DNA of 54,817 nucleotides from Bacteroidales bacterium (GTDB lineage: Bacteria; Bacteroidota; Bacteroidia; Bacteroidales; P3), in NCBI GenBank assembly GCA_017428115.1, contig JAFRRK010000009.1, positions 1 through 54,817 of the forward strand. The letters are read 5' to 3'. The translations under genes were made by a program, and so were the position numbers. Below the pieces are notes generated by a model that did no database searches, was not told where the DNA came from, and saw only the letters and a program-made list of their open reading frames with translations. Positions 1 to 7,955 of the stretch are shown here, one piece after another. How positions within the stretch are numbered: the stretch's first letter is position 1; each line of letters starts with the position of its first letter.

Positions 1-2745
1 CGCATGGTGCAGAAGGTGGGCAGCAAACGCTATTGGGAGCAGTGGGCTGGCGATGTGGCACGGATAGCCGAGAAACATATCGAGCAGATTAACCGCCTGA
101 TAGCCGAGGATGGCAAGGCACGAAAGGCATTCGACAGTTTTCTGCGAGGGTTGCATAAGGACATCAACCCCTCCGTGAGCGAGGCACAGGCGGTGGAGAT
201 GCTGGCGCAGCATATTATCACCCAGCCTGTATTCGAAGCTTTGTTTGAGAACTATGCCTTCACAGAGAACAACCCCGTAAGCAAGGCGATGAATAGAGTG
301 GTGAAGGTGCTGAACGAGAAGATAGACGAGAGCGACCACAAGAGCTTGGAACGGTTTTATGAGAGTGTGCGGATGCGGGCAGAGAAAATTGACAATGCCG
401 AGGCGAAACAGAAGATAGTGGTGGAACTGTACGACAAGTTTTTCACCACCGCATTCCCCCGAGTGAAAGAGCAGCTGGGCATCGTATACACGCCTGTAGA
501 GGTGGTGGACTTCATCATCCACAGCGTGGAGCATGTGCTGAAGGAGCAGTTTGGCCGTTCCATGAACGACAAGAATGTGAAGATAATCGACCCCTTCACC
601 GGCACAGGCACCTTCATCACACGACTGCTACAAAGCGGCATCATTGAGGGAGAGAACCTAGAGTACAAATATCGCAACGAGATATTCGCCAACGAGATAG
701 TGCTATTGGCATACTATATTGCCAGTGTGAATATAGAGAATGTATACCACGACCTGCGGCAGCAGCAGACAGAGTATACACCCTTCCCAGGCATCTGCCT
801 GACCGACACCTTTGAACTGGGCGAACAGATGTACGCCAAGCACAACGGCCTCACCAAGCAGGGAGAGTTGGAAGGCATGGAGACCCCCTTTGTAGAAAAT
901 AGCAAGCGCGTGCAACGCCAGCTGGACAGCCCCATAACCGTGATAATTGGCAATCCACCATATTCAGCAGGCCAGAAAAGTGCCAACGACAATGCACAGA
1001 ACCAACACTATCCGCTATTGGAAAACAGAATACAAAAGAAATATGTTGAAAGTGGTGTGGCCACCAACAAGAATGCTCTTTACGACAGTTATATAAAGGC
1101 ATTTCGTTATGCTACAGACCGATTGAATGAAGAGGGAATTGTGGCTTTTGTCAGTAATGGGGCGTGGATTGACAACAACGCCTTTGATGGTTTCCGAAAA
1201 AGCATCGAGCAAGAATTCGCTGAAATATATGTTTTCAACCTACGGGGTAATGCACGTACACAAGGTGAATTACGTAGGAAAGAGGCGGGAAACGTCTTTG
1301 ATAGTGGTAGCCGCACACCTGTCGGTATCACTCTTCTGGTCAAGAAGAAACATGATGGTAAGGCAACAATTCACTACCACGATATTGGGGACTATCTTAG
1401 TAGGGAACAAAAATTGGGGATAATCAAAAGGGTAAGTTCTGTTAGAAACCTTGATTTTAATATATTACACCCTAACGAACAGGGGGATTGGATAAATAAA
1501 CGGAACAACCTATTCAGTACATTTATACCGATAGAACCTGAAAAGAAATTTGTTGAAGACCAGCATAGCTTCTTTATCACAAACTCATGTGGTATAAAAA
1601 CTCAAAGGGATCCATGGTGCTATAATTTCTCGGAAAACAAATTAGCCATTACCGCTCAACAAATGATTGATTTTTATAACCAGCAAAGAGAAAATATATA
1701 TTCCGGTGAGGGAAAAGAGGTAGACTTCGATACACAGAAAATTGCATGGACTCGAGCTGTTCTTTACGATATAAAGAAAAACAAAGAATACGTTTACGGC
1801 GATGGCAAAATAGTTAGAGCTATGTATCGACCTTTTTCTCATCAATTCCTTTTTTATTATACTCCTTTGAACGAGATGAGGTACCAAATTCCTAAATTGT
1901 TCCCACAATCCTCACATGAGAATATGGTCATTTGTATACAGGGAGAAGGCGGTACTAAAGATTTCTCATGCCTTATAGCGAATGATATACCTGACCTAGG
2001 GCTTATTGGAAGTGATCAATGCTTCCCTCTCTACTGGTATGAGGAGAGGAAAGGGGGGCAGGGCTCATTGTTTGATGACGGGGAGGGGAAGTATATACGG
2101 CATGAGGCAGTGACAGACTTTATATTGAAGCGGGCAAGAGAGCAGTATGGCGGGAAGGTGCAAAAGGAGGATATTTTCTACTATGTATATGGTTTTCTGC
2201 ACTGCCCAACATATAGAGAGACTTTTGCCAACGACCTGAAGAAGATGTTGCCACGACTGCCGTTGGTGGAGCGGGCAGAGGACTTTTGGGCATTCAGCCA
2301 GGCGGGACGAGCATTGGCAGAGCTGCACCTAAACTACGAACAGGTGGAGGCGCCAAAGGATGTGGTGGTAGATTGGAAAGGCAACTTGTTTGCTGACAGC
2401 CTACCCCCAGAGAGACTATACAGGGTGGAGCAGATGAAATTTGCCAAGAATGGCAAGGAGAAAGAGCGCACAGTGATAGAGTACAACCCATTCATCACAC
2501 TGCGGAACATACCACTGCGGGCATACGACTATGTGGTGAATGGGAAGAGCGCGATAGAATGGATAATGGAACGCTACTGCGACAAGGTTGACAAGAAGAG
2601 CGGCATACGCAACGATGCCAACCAGTGGGGAATAGAACACGGCAACCCACGCTACCCGCTGGACCTGTTGCTGAGCATCATCACCCTCAGTCTGAAAACC
2701 CTCGACATTGTGGACAGCCTGCCAAAAGTGTCGTTTGAGGGATGA
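1..2745 (+). CDS. Type ISP restriction-modification enzyme, methyltransferase and target-recognition part (5'-truncated by window edge)
   Basis: Single-chain restriction-modification enzyme that would methylate adenine in its target and, with an upstream nuclease-helicase half, cleave unmodified DNA. The visible 913 residues hold an N6-adenine methyltransferase: SAM-binding motif I DPFTGTGTF near residues 196-204 and catalytic motif IV NPPY near 317-320. About 500 residues follow that fit a target-recognition region. Family members are about 1,500-1,600 residues and begin with an Mrr-like nuclease and a superfamily 2 helicase. Neither is visible, and the frame is open to the first base, so the Met at position 4 is probably internal and the gene starts outside the window. 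The middle of the gene (about 1400-2000) looks more AT-rich than its ends, as often seen in exchanged recognition domains. Convergent with the peroxidase gene. Class assignment is good; specificity is unknown. Confidence 0.85.
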   Translation, partial: RMVQKVGSKRYWEQWAGDVARIAEKHIEQINRLIAEDGKARKAFDSFLRGLHKDINPSVSEAQAVEMLAQHIITQPVFEALFENYAFTENNPVSKAMNRVVKVLNEKIDESDHKSLERFYESVRMRAEKIDNAEAKQKIVVELYDKFFTTAFPRVKEQLGIVYTPVEVVDFIIHSVEHVLKEQFGRSMNDKNVKIIDPFTGTGTFITRLLQSGIIEGENLEYKYRNEIFANEIVLLAYYIASVNIENVYHDLRQQQTEYTPFPGICLTDTFELGEQMYAKHNGLTKQGELEGMETPFVENSKRVQRQLDSPITVIIGNPPYSAGQKSANDNAQNQHYPLLENRIQKKYVESGVATNKNALYDSYIKAFRYATDRLNEEGIVAFVSNGAWIDNNAFDGFRKSIEQEFAEIYVFNLRGNARTQGELRRKEAGNVFDSGSRTPVGITLLVKKKHDGKATIHYHDIGDYLSREQKLGIIKRVSSVRNLDFNILHPNEQGDWINKRNNLFSTFIPIEPEKKFVEDQHSFFITNSCGIKTQRDPWCYNFSENKLAITAQQMIDFYNQQRENIYSGEGKEVDFDTQKIAWTRAVLYDIKKNKEYVYGDGKIVRAMYRPFSHQFLFYYTPLNEMRYQIPKLFPQSSHENMVICIQGEGGTKDFSCLIANDIPDLGLIGSDQCFPLYWYEERKGGQGSLFDDGEGKYIRHEAVTDFILKRAREQYGGKVQKEDIFYYVYGFLHCPTYRETFANDLKKMLPRLPLVERAEDFWAFSQAGRALAELHLNYEQVEAPKDVVVDWKGNLFADSLPPERLYRVEQMKFAKNGKEKERTVIEYNPFITLRNIPLRAYDYVVNGKSAIEWIMERYCDKVDKKSGIRNDANQWGIEHGNPRYPLDLLLSIITLSLKTLDIVDSLPKVSFEG

Positions 2746-2819
2746 TGAATGCTAGATGATGCCAAAAACCGAATAAGTTAATGGCACTATCGAAAGGCTG
2801 ATAGGATAAGTTTAAGCAA

Positions 2820-2872
2820 TGGAATGCACTCCAAAAAGTTGGAATTATCCATAGTTTTTGGAATGCATTCCA
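2820..2872. terminator. Long inverted repeat between convergent genes, likely bidirectional terminator
   Basis: Arms at 2820-2837 and 2855-2872 pair over 18 bp with one mismatch around a 17-nt loop. The arms start GGAATGCA and end in an A/T run, so each strand reads as a GC-containing stem followed by T residues. It lies between the stop codons of two convergent genes. Confidence 0.7.
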
Positions 2873-2881
2873 AGAGAAGGC

Positions 2882-3526
2882 CTACAGCTGCTCGGCGACG
2901 GCTTGGGAGAGGTCGGCCATGCTGGCAGTAGGCTCGAAGCGGGCGACGACATTGCCCTGACGGTCGATAAGGAACTTGGTGAAGTTCCACTTGATGTCGG
3001 GGTTCTGATAGTAGAGGCTGTCCTGCGCAAGGAAGGCAGCATGGAGGTAGGCTCCACGGGGGTCGGTGGTGTCAAAGCCGCCAAAACCGGCCTTGCTCTT
3101 AAGCCAGGTGTAGAGGGGTGCGGCATTGGAGCCGTTGACATCGATCTTGTCCATCTGTGGGAAGGTGATGCCGTAGGTGCCGGTGCAGAAGGTGTGGATG
3201 TCTTGGAATGAGCCTGGAGCCTGCTCGCCAAACTGATTACAGGGGAAGTCGAGGATTTCCAGCCCACGGTCGTGGAAACGGGTGTAGAGCGACTGCAGTT
3301 CCTCGTACTGTGGGGTGAAGCCGCACTGTGTGGCGGTGTTGACCACCAGCAGCACCTGGCCGGCATAGTCGGAAAGCGACACGGTGTCGCCCGCGCCGTC
3401 GACGACGTTGAACTGATAGATGTTGTCGGTGTTCACTGCCTCGGCGGTGTCGGCAACTTTCTGTTGGCAGGCACCAAAAGAAAGAAGGGCCGCCAATGCG
3501 ATTGAAAAGATAGAGATTTGTTTCAT
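2882..3526 (-). CDS. Glutathione peroxidase-family lipoprotein (Cys type)
   Basis: Thiol peroxidase of the glutathione peroxidase family, which reduces hydroperoxides, usually with thioredoxin in bacteria. The 214-residue product starts with a lipoprotein signal ending LLSFGAC, so Cys20 is the likely lipidated residue and the enzyme should sit on the periplasmic side of a membrane. The catalytic triad is readable: Cys68 in TQCGFT, Gln98 in CNQFGEQ and Trp180 in KWNFTKFL. It is Cys- rather than selenocysteine-based. The mature domain has normal family length; the lipid anchor is the unusual part. It lies 48 nt downstream of a MarC-family gene on the same strand and could share its transcript. 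Substrate is not inferable. Confidence 0.93.
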   Translation of the reverse strand: MKQISIFSIALAALLSFGACQQKVADTAEAVNTDNIYQFNVVDGAGDTVSLSDYAGQVLLVVNTATQCGFTPQYEELQSLYTRFHDRGLEILDFPCNQFGEQAPGSFQDIHTFCTGTYGITFPQMDKIDVNGSNAAPLYTWLKSKAGFGGFDTTDPRGAYLHAAFLAQDSLYYQNPDIKWNFTKFLIDRQGNVVARFEPTASMADLSQAVAEQL

Positions 3527-3574
3527 TGGTATGTTGTTAAATTTATAAAAAAATGATATTTGAGAGCGGTTGTC

Positions 3575-4165
3575 TTAATTAACGTTGAGGTTTTGTATCA
3601 TACTGCCCAGGTTGGTGGTGATAAGCTTGATGCCGATGGCGAGGAGTATGACTCCAAAGAATTTGCGCAAGATGGTGATGAGGGTGCCGCCAAGGATACG
3701 CTCGAGCTTATCGATATAGCGTAGCACAAGGTAGTCAAGCACTATATTGAGAAGGAGGGCTATGAGGATGTTGATGTCGGCATACTCGGCACGCAGGGAG
3801 ATGATGGTGGTGAGGGCTCCGGGGCCGGCAATGAGTGGAAAGGCGATAGGCACGACGGTGGAGCCGCCGTCGCCTGCCTCGGTCTTGAAGATTTCGACAC
3901 CCAGTATCATCTCGAAGGCCATGATAAAAAGGACGATAGAGCCTGCCACGGCAAACGACTGAATGTCGACCCCAAAGAGACGCAGGGCGGCATCGCCAAG
4001 ATAGAAGAATACGACGAAGAGGCCCAGCGACAGCAGGGCTGCGTAGAGGGGGTGGAACTTGTTGCCGCTATGCTTGAGCGACAGGAAGATGGGTATAGAG
4101 CCTGTGATGTCGATTATGGCGAAGAGGACTAGGAAGGCTCCGACAATTTCTTTGATGGCAATCAT
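3575..4165 (-). CDS. MarC-family integral membrane protein
   Basis: A 196-residue polytopic protein with about six hydrophobic segments. It has the family's features: an opening segment with IDITGSIPIF, a central EMILGVEIFKTEAGD stretch, and the repeated-half motif PIAFPLIAGPGALTTI near residues 106-121. MarC/YhgN/SnatA relatives are small inner-membrane proteins. One archaeal member transports neutral amino acids, but the role of most members, including E. coli MarC, is unsettled. Length is typical (about 200). The start at 4165 gives a Met directly before the first hydrophobic helix. The downstream neighbour is the peroxidase lipoprotein gene. I would not assign a substrate. Confidence 0.9.
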   Translation of the reverse strand: MIAIKEIVGAFLVLFAIIDITGSIPIFLSLKHSGNKFHPLYAALLSLGLFVVFFYLGDAALRLFGVDIQSFAVAGSIVLFIMAFEMILGVEIFKTEAGDGGSTVVPIAFPLIAGPGALTTIISLRAEYADINILIALLLNIVLDYLVLRYIDKLERILGGTLITILRKFFGVILLAIGIKLITTNLGSMIQNLNVN

Positions 4166-4276
4166 TGGGCTTTTCTTGAATTGAGACTGGAGAATTGAGA
4201 ATTAGGGCGGGAGTTGATTCAACTAAACTACGTGGTTCTTAATTGTTCCTTCAGCAATGCTTATTAATTGTCTTAC

Positions 4277-5818
4277 TTAAAAATAGAAGCCGACGGTGAA
4301 GGCAAAGGATTGTTTCTTGGCAGGGGGGATGATGGAGGTGGAAGGGGGCGTGAAGAGGTCCTGCAACTGATAGTAGGAGGTGAAGGCGAAGGAGAGGTTG
4401 GTCATGCGCAACTCAAAACTCCAAACGACACCGTATTGGTGCTGTGAGGGATAGGTTTGAAGGATGGTGCCATCAGCATCGAGGGTGGAACGAAAACGAT
4501 AGCCATAGAAGCCACCCACCCCAAGATTGAAGCCCGCCTGTGTGCCACCCAGGAGGGCACGGAACTGTACAGGTACCACTACCGACTGCTGACGGTAGGT
4601 ATTGGCACTGCTAAATAGTGCGGTCTGGTCGGGGTAGTAGGCATGGGCAAACTCGTAGAGGGCATCGGCCTGAATGCCGAAGTGGCTGCAAAGGTTCCAC
4701 TGAGTGCTGAGGCCGGTGGTAAGGCCAATGCGAGAAAAGGGCTGTAGGATTGAACCGTGGAAATGCAGGTTAGTGTTGTTGTAGCCGATAACGGGGGCCA
4801 CCTCAAAAAGCTTACGGGTGCCGCGATGCTTAGGAGCCAGATGGCCTGATGCTACCATGGGCTGCTGGTCTGAAGCCATGCGAAGGGTGAGGGCGGCGAG
4901 GAAATCGGTGACCCGCGAGAGGCCGGGATAGTCGATAAGCTCGGGGTCGTCGCCAGGCTTGTGATAGGGCGACTTGAGACCGGTGGTGACGGCCAGCGTG
5001 GGTACGCCCTTGCTGGCGAAGGGTTCGGTATCGGTGGCGGTGAAGGGCGAGGACTCGAAGCGCGAGGTGGAAACGGGAAGAGCAGTTTCGTCCGCCACCT
5101 GACGGATGAGGGCGGCACAGTCGTCGAGGGTGCCTGTGCCGGTAAGACGCAGACGCTTGCCCTGTTTGAGCCAGCCTACCATGTCGATGCTCATCATCAT
5201 CTTCACCTTGCCTATCATGCCCAACCTTTTCAGCTCGTTCGAGAGGGCTTGCGAACCATAGAGACCAATCTCCTCGGCATCGAAGGCACAGATGAGAACA
5301 CTGCGCTTCAGCTCGCCACGGCGTGCGAGGAGCTGACGTGCCACCTCGGTTACAGAGGCAGTGCCCGAGGCGTTATCGTCGGCACCGTTGTAGACCTGGC
5401 CATTGCGCACACCAAGGTGATCGTAATGACCTCCAATGACGATAAATTCGTTTTTCAGTGCAGGGTCGTTGCCTTCAATGACACCCACCAAATTACAATA
5501 GACGGTGCGGTCGTGTTGGCGGTAGTAGTCAACCGAATCGGGATTGAGGGGAGAGGCATTACCTCGGATGGATGAGTATCGGGTGATGAAGTAGTGGCGA
5601 TAGGTGGTGCCAAAGGGTTGGAGACCCATCTGGCGGTACTCGTTTTCGATATACTGGGCTGCCTTGCGGCTGTCGGGCGAACCTGCCGCACGCCCTCGCA
5701 ACGAGTCGGAGGCCAGATAGTAGAGATGCTTTTCGAGACGTTGTTGCTGGGTTTGTGCTGACAAATTGCCACCCATCAGCAACAAGACCAACAAAAGAAG
5801 GATGACTTTACGATGCAT
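4277..5818 (-). CDS. Secreted M28-family zinc aminopeptidase with C-terminal beta-barrel-like domain
   Basis: Zinc peptidase of family M28 exported by a signal peptide (residues 1-22, ending LSAQ). Metal ligands of the two-zinc centre can be placed: His131/Asp133 in GGHYDHLG, Asp147 in NGADDNASG, the Glu pair 182-183 in DAEEIGLYGS, Asp212 in SIDMVGW and His286 in SPYHKPGDD. After about residue 338 the sequence changes to roughly 175 residues of alternating, aromatic-rich strands ending in Phe (TVGFYF). That resembles an outer-membrane beta-barrel, so the protease may be anchored in the outer membrane. I start the gene at 5818 rather than an in-frame ATG 14 codons upstream, because the signal peptide begins MHRKVILLLL. 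Divergent from the YqiA-like gene. The barrel reading is inference. Confidence 0.88.
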   Translation of the reverse strand: MHRKVILLLLVLLLMGGNLSAQTQQQRLEKHLYYLASDSLRGRAAGSPDSRKAAQYIENEYRQMGLQPFGTTYRHYFITRYSSIRGNASPLNPDSVDYYRQHDRTVYCNLVGVIEGNDPALKNEFIVIGGHYDHLGVRNGQVYNGADDNASGTASVTEVARQLLARRGELKRSVLICAFDAEEIGLYGSQALSNELKRLGMIGKVKMMMSIDMVGWLKQGKRLRLTGTGTLDDCAALIRQVADETALPVSTSRFESSPFTATDTEPFASKGVPTLAVTTGLKSPYHKPGDDPELIDYPGLSRVTDFLAALTLRMASDQQPMVASGHLAPKHRGTRKLFEVAPVIGYNNTNLHFHGSILQPFSRIGLTTGLSTQWNLCSHFGIQADALYEFAHAYYPDQTALFSSANTYRQQSVVVPVQFRALLGGTQAGFNLGVGGFYGYRFRSTLDADGTILQTYPSQHQYGVVWSFELRMTNLSFAFTSYYQLQDLFTPPSTSIIPPAKKQSFAFTVGFYF

Positions 5819-5861
5819 AGTGGATTCTTTTTTACTGTTTGATAACGACTGACACGGCATT

Positions 5862-5880
5862 TTATTGTAGTGTACAATAA
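5862..5880. promoter_or_regulatory. Operator-like palindrome between divergent genes
   Basis: TTATTGTA and TACAATAA form perfect 8-bp arms around a GTG centre. It lies between the M28 peptidase start (minus) and the YqiA-like start (plus), where a regulator could affect both promoters. No cognate regulator is identified. Confidence 0.35.
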
Positions 5881-5907
5881 AAATAGGGAATCGCCGTTTG
5901 AAGAGAT

Positions 5908-6465
5908 ATGAAGACCATTATGTACATACATGGCTACGGCTCGACAGGCAATGCCGTCAAGGCCCAGCATCTGCAAGCCATGTTTCCCGATGCACGACTG
6001 CTGTCGCCCACCTGGGACTATGACGGGCTGCCGCCCCAAGAGATCTTCCATGGGCTACAACGCATCATCGCCGAGGAGAAGCCCGACATGATTATGGGTA
6101 GCAGCATGGGAGGGTACTATGCGCTTTGTTGCACACAGTGCTATGATGGCCCGGTATGGTGCATTAATCCTGTGCGCGACATCATTGCCACTCTTCGTAG
6201 GCTACATCCAGAGGCAGCCGACAAGGTCCTCTTCGAACAGAGATGCGAGGAGTACGCCCTTTTCGACCGCCAGGTGTTCCAACAAATAAAGCCTCGCGAC
6301 GGGCAGCTCCACTTCGCCCTCAGCACCGACGACGAGCTGCTGGGCGACCACAGCCCGCTGCTAGCCATGTTCCCAAACTATGGCAGCGTGGTGTGGAAAG
6401 AGCGTTGCGACCACAGATTTTACCGTTTTGACGAACTAAAGGGGGAAATAGAAGCTCTCTTATGA
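5908..6465 (+). CDS. YqiA/YcfP-family alpha/beta-fold esterase
   Basis: Small alpha/beta hydrolase of the YqiA/YcfP type (185 residues, normal length). The protein opens with MYIHGYGSTG, the usual oxyanion-side strand of this family. The nucleophile elbow is GSSMGG with Ser66. Asp141 or 142 in STDDELLGD and His169 in CDHRFYRF complete a plausible triad. E. coli YqiA hydrolyses short acyl esters such as palmitoyl-CoA in vitro; the physiological substrate is unknown. No signal peptide, so cytoplasmic. The next gene, a GT2 glycosyltransferase, starts 15 nt downstream, so the two are probably co-transcribed. Confidence 0.88.
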   Translation: MKTIMYIHGYGSTGNAVKAQHLQAMFPDARLLSPTWDYDGLPPQEIFHGLQRIIAEEKPDMIMGSSMGGYYALCCTQCYDGPVWCINPVRDIIATLRRLHPEAADKVLFEQRCEEYALFDRQVFQQIKPRDGQLHFALSTDDELLGDHSPLLAMFPNYGSVVWKERCDHRFYRFDELKGEIEALL

Positions 6466-6480
6466 CAATACAACATAACG

Positions 6481-7425
6481 ATGCACAACAATCTCAAGAT
6501 AGCTGTAGCCATACCGTGCTATAAAGTGGAACACCACCTACGACAGGTGGTAGCCGAACTGCCCGACTTTATCGACCAGGTGATATTGGTTGACGACTGC
6601 TCGCCCGACGGCACCCCACTTTTGATCGACACCCTAGCCAAAGCCGACAGCCGCATCACTCCCCTACACCACGACAGGAACCGTGGTGTAGGAGGTGCGA
6701 TGAAGAGTGCTTTTGGCGAAGCCATCAAGATGGGTGTGGATGTGGTGGTGAAGCTGGATGGCGACGGGCAGATGGATGTCTCATACATAGAAAAGCTGGT
6801 TGATGCACTCGGCGATGCCGAGTATGCCAAAGGCAACCGCCTCTTCGACCGCAGAACATTGCAACGCATGCCTGCCATACGCCGCATGGGCAATATGGGA
6901 ATAGGGTTTATGGTCAAGGCGGCCTCGGGCTACTGGAACATCAGCGACCCTGTAAACGGTTTCTTCGCCATACGCACCATCACATTGAAACAGATGGATT
7001 TCGACCGTATAGCAGAGCGTTTCTTCTTTGAGAGTTCGATGTTGATAGAGATACATTATACGGGCGCACGCATCAGCGAGGTGTCGATGCCAGCCATATA
7101 TGGCAGCGAGAAGTCGAACCTCAGCATCGGCAAAACCCTCTTCTCGTTCCCTCCAAAGCTATTTACGGCCTGGCTGAGGAGACTGCACTTGAGCTATTAT
7201 GTGTTCGACTTCAACATTTGTTCGCTCTATATCTTGGTGGGGCTTCCCAGCTTCTTGTTTGGCCTGATATTTGGCATCTGCGAATGGATACACTATGCCA
7301 GCATCAACAGCCCGTCGCCAACAGGCACTATCATGGTAGCGATGCTGACATTTGTGTTAGGATTCCAGATGCTGCTGGCCGCTGCACAATACGACATCTC
7401 GTCCAAGAACCCATTTGAAAAGTAG
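6481..7425 (+). CDS. GT2 glycosyltransferase, polyprenyl-phosphate sugar synthase type
   Basis: Family 2 glycosyltransferase of 314 residues resembling dolichol-phosphate mannose synthase. The N-terminal GT-A domain shows VILVDDCSPDGT near residue 36 for nucleotide binding and the metal-binding VVVKLDGDGQMD near 83-94. Two hydrophobic helices follow near residues 243-265 and 282-305, as in membrane-attached enzymes that load a sugar onto a polyprenyl phosphate. It sits 15 nt after the YqiA-like gene. A polytopic protein of possible GT-C type is encoded just beyond on the other strand; such enzymes use polyprenyl-linked sugars, but a link between them is only inference. The stop codon lies inside a hairpin that may end transcription. 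Confidence 0.88.
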   Translation: MHNNLKIAVAIPCYKVEHHLRQVVAELPDFIDQVILVDDCSPDGTPLLIDTLAKADSRITPLHHDRNRGVGGAMKSAFGEAIKMGVDVVVKLDGDGQMDVSYIEKLVDALGDAEYAKGNRLFDRRTLQRMPAIRRMGNMGIGFMVKAASGYWNISDPVNGFFAIRTITLKQMDFDRIAERFFFESSMLIEIHYTGARISEVSMPAIYGSEKSNLSIGKTLFSFPPKLFTAWLRRLHLSYYVFDFNICSLYILVGLPSFLFGLIFGICEWIHYASINSPSPTGTIMVAMLTFVLGFQMLLAAAQYDISSKNPFEK

Positions 7426-7453
7426 GGAAGTTCCTTGGGCTTCCGCCCTACTT
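7420..7453. terminator. Hairpin between convergent genes
   Basis: AAGTAGGG at 7420-7427 pairs with CCCTACTT at 7446-7453, with extra AAG/CTT pairing inside. The hairpin overlaps the stop codon of the GT2 gene and precedes the end of the convergent GreA-like gene. Likely works for both strands. Confidence 0.55.
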
Positions 7454-7483
7454 CTTAATCCTTAACACTTCACTCTTAATTCG

Positions 7484-7936
7484 CTAGAAGAGCTGTTTGA
7501 TGGTCTGTGATTGGCCGTTGAATACTATAGTGTCGCCTACCCTCTTGCCTTTGAGGGCAAGGTAGATGGGAGTTTGGGCACTTATGGCAAACCACATCTC
7601 GGAGCCCACCATGAATTTGCCTGCACCAATGGAGAGGAAGAACTTTTGTCGGTCGGTGATGACGCAGGCTCCATGCTCAACAGTGTCGAATGGAGGCAGT
7701 TTGAGCAGATCCTGAAGATAGCGCACGCCTGTTTGCGCATTGCTATACTGACGGGCATACATGTCGCGGCTGCGCATCATCTTGGTGCGATAGCTGTCGT
7801 ATCGATCTACGTTGGCACCATAGTCGTTGCTCTGCTGCTGTGCCGAATCCATCTCTTGCTTGGCTACGGCAGCGATATGCTCCTGATGGGCAATACAGGC
7901 ATTAATCACTTGACTACGACGTTCTGTTCGTTCCAT
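7484..7936 (-). CDS. GreA/GreB-family C-terminal domain protein
   Basis: A 150-residue protein with a charged, coiled-coil-prone N-terminal half (about residues 1-80, rich in Gln, Arg, Asp). Its C-terminal half ends AISAQTPIYLALKGKRVGDT-type sequence and then an IVFNGQ strand, matching the FKBP-like C-terminal domain of GreA (family motif SP.ARALLGK..GD). GreA and GreB bind the RNA polymerase secondary channel and stimulate transcript cleavage. This protein has the same coiled-coil plus C-domain order but a divergent coiled coil, so it may be a Gre-like factor with another effect. The downstream end faces the GT2 gene. The upstream neighbour is a membrane protein gene 19 nt away on the same strand. 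Confidence 0.7.
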   Translation of the reverse strand: MERTERRSQVINACIAHQEHIAAVAKQEMDSAQQQSNDYGANVDRYDSYRTKMMRSRDMYARQYSNAQTGVRYLQDLLKLPPFDTVEHGACVITDRQKFFLSIGAGKFMVGSEMWFAISAQTPIYLALKGKRVGDTIVFNGQSQTIKQLF

Positions 7937-7955
7937 GACTGAGGACTTTTTTGAA

